Of a stretch of DNA of 7,209 bases, positions 5,915 through 7,209 are shown in pieces. The position numbers and the translations under genes are program-made. Every line of letters starts with the position of its first letter. Within the stretch, counting starts at the first letter, position 1. Source of the stretch: Patescibacteria group bacterium (GTDB lineage Bacteria; Patescibacteriota; Saccharimonadia; Saccharimonadales; CAIOMD01); NCBI GenBank assembly GCA_030917025.1, contig JAUPVN010000029.1, forward strand, positions 1 to 7,209, written 5' to 3'. The notes below the pieces were generated by a model, which had not been told where the DNA came from, searched no databases, and saw nothing but the letters and a program-made list of their open reading frames with translations.

Positions 5915-7209
5915 TTATTCTACTATAAAACCACCAGATTGATGTTCCCATAATTTTGCATAGCTATTATTATTTTTTAGTAGCTCAGAATGCGGTCCGT
6001 CTTCTGTTATCTTGCCACTATCTATTACTACTATTCTGTCTAAACGCTGAATTGTGCTTAGGCGGTGCGCCACTACAATTGTTGTTCTATTTTTTATAAG
6101 ATGTAATAAAGCTTTCTGAATATATTGTTCGCTTTCTGAATCTAGCGCACTTGTGGCTTCATCAAAAATTAATATTGGCGCGTTTTTAATAATTGCTCTT
6201 GCAATTGCAATACGTTGCCGTTGCCCGCCACTAAGCTTAATACCACGTTCGCCAACAAGAGTTTTATAGCCGTTTGGTAAAGACTTAATAAAGTTGTCTG
6301 CATAAGCTAGTTTACTGGCCCATATTACATCTTTTTCGGATGCATGCTGGTTACCGTAGGCAATATTATCATAAATTGTTCTGTGAAACAGTAATGGTTC
6401 TTGTGGTACATAGGCTATTTGTTGGCGCAAGCTATTTTGGGTAACTAGTGCAATATTTTGATTATCTATTAATATTTGTCCGGATGAAACGTCTTCAAAT
6501 CGTAGCAAAAGTTTTGTTAGTGTTGTTTTGCCGCCGCCACTTGGCCCCACTATGCCAACACTTTGACCGGGTTTTATATGGAGCTCTAGGTTATTAAATA
6601 TTCGATCTTTGTTTTTGTTGTCTTGATAGTAAAAAGATACATCGTTAAGCTTTATATCACCATTTTTTACTATTAGTTTTTTGGCATTATTTATATCTTG
6701 GATTATGTTTTTTTCTAATAGTATTTTTGTCATTGGTTCTGCGTTAGATAAAGCGTCTTCTACAGTCCTCACAACTGTGTCTAAATCAAAAAACCTTGTA
6801 AAAAAAGTTGCCGCAAAAATAAATGTAAAAATACCTATTCCAACTAAATTACTATTATTTTGGATATTTATAACCAAAACGTATAGTAATATAAACTGAA
6901 GTATAAATAATATTATTATGCGGATGTTTCCTACGCCGGCCATTGTAGTCCAATTATGCAGCCTTCTATTTAAAAGCTCTTGGCTAAGATTATCATGAGA
7001 ACTAACTTCTTTTGGCTCGTTAGCAAAAGTAATTACAGATTGTACGTTAGATAAAGAATCCGATGTTTGGGAAATTAATTTAGTTTGCTGTTTAATAAAT
7101 AGTTTTCTAAGTGGCCTGCGTTTTTCGCTATAATAAAGGCTTGAACCAAATGCATAAATGCCCATAATAAGAACTACGGTGCCTATTTGTAAAGACTGAA
7201 AACTTATCA
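5915..7209 (-). CDS. Type I ABC exporter, permease-ATPase fusion (5' end outside window)
   Basis: The frame is open through the right edge, so the ATG at 7163-7165 is internal and the first membrane helices are missing. Visible parts, numbered from that Met: the end of one helix (1-10), a long cytoplasmic coupling stretch (15-70), membrane helices at about 82-100 and 107-123, then an ATPase domain from about 168. The ATPase is complete: aromatic A-loop FYY (178-180), Walker A GPSGGGKTT (207-215), Q-loop at PQEP (254-257), signature LSGGQRQR (311-318), Walker B ILIFDE (331-336), D-loop SALD (339-342), and H-loop histidine in VAHRLST (365-371). This is the half-transporter architecture of MsbA/LmrA-like exporters, which act as dimers in the cytoplasmic membrane to export lipids, drugs or peptides; the substrate cannot be told. 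It may dimerise with a second ABC gene beyond the edge. It ends in TAA (5915-5917). Confidence 0.93.
   Translation of the reverse strand, partial: ISFQSLQIGTVVLIMGIYAFGSSLYYSEKRRPLRKLFIKQQTKLISQTSDSLSNVQSVITFANEPKEVSSHDNLSQELLNRRLHNWTTMAGVGNIRIIILFILQFILLYVLVINIQNNSNLVGIGIFTFIFAATFFTRFFDLDTVVRTVEDALSNAEPMTKILLEKNIIQDINNAKKLIVKNGDIKLNDVSFYYQDNKNKDRIFNNLELHIKPGQSVGIVGPSGGGKTTLTKLLLRFEDVSSGQILIDNQNIALVTQNSLRQQIAYVPQEPLLFHRTIYDNIAYGNQHASEKDVIWASKLAYADNFIKSLPNGYKTLVGERGIKLSGGQRQRIAIARAIIKNAPILIFDEATSALDSESEQYIQKALLHLIKNRTTIVVAHRLSTIQRLDRIVVIDSGKITEDGPHSELLKNNNSYAKLWEHQSGGFIVE

Overview
The window is an AT-rich, tightly packed bacterial segment with seven protein genes and almost no spare DNA. Five genes are complete, and the ones at each edge are cut. 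I see no tRNA, rRNA, CRISPR array, transposase or integrase, and no non-coding stretch longer than about 60 bases. The compactness, the lack of Shine-Dalgarno motifs, the mix of a UvrA, an exonuclease I and small membrane proteins, and the low GC suggest a streamlined genome. A Patescibacteria/CPR member such as Saccharibacteria would fit, but that is inference from style and gene content; no marker gene here proves it.

Layout. (1) Bases 1-287, + strand: the C-terminal end of exonuclease I (sbcB). (2) Bases 277-1813, - strand: three genes reading leftward, namely prephenate dehydratase (pheA-type), a PGPGW-motif membrane protein, and an unrecognised 79-residue membrane protein whose end overlaps sbcB. 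(3) Bases 1814-1872: a 59-bp divergent promoter region. (4) Bases 1873-4848, + strand: uvrA, with an unusual N-terminal extension of about 57 residues. (5) Bases 4892-5914, + strand: a ten-helix EamA/DMT-family transporter. (6) Bases 5915-7209, - strand: the C-terminal half-plus of a type I ABC exporter, convergent with the transporter and with no base between the two stop codons.

The genes do not form one pathway. sbcB and uvrA are both DNA repair genes (single-strand 3'-5' exonuclease; nucleotide excision repair damage recognition). The dehydratase is the last-but-one step of phenylalanine synthesis but has no other aromatic pathway gene beside it. The EamA and ABC proteins are membrane transporters of unknown substrate.

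The most interesting pattern is regulatory. Four of the five complete genes have a good -10 element (two of them perfect or near-perfect extended -10s) ending 7-9 nt before the ATG, with no Shine-Dalgarno motif, so they are predicted to make leaderless mRNAs. Just inside uvrA lies a cluster of three CTGANTCA-type 9-mers, two of which form a perfect 12-bp inverted repeat. This looks like an operator or an mRNA hairpin embedded in the coding sequence.
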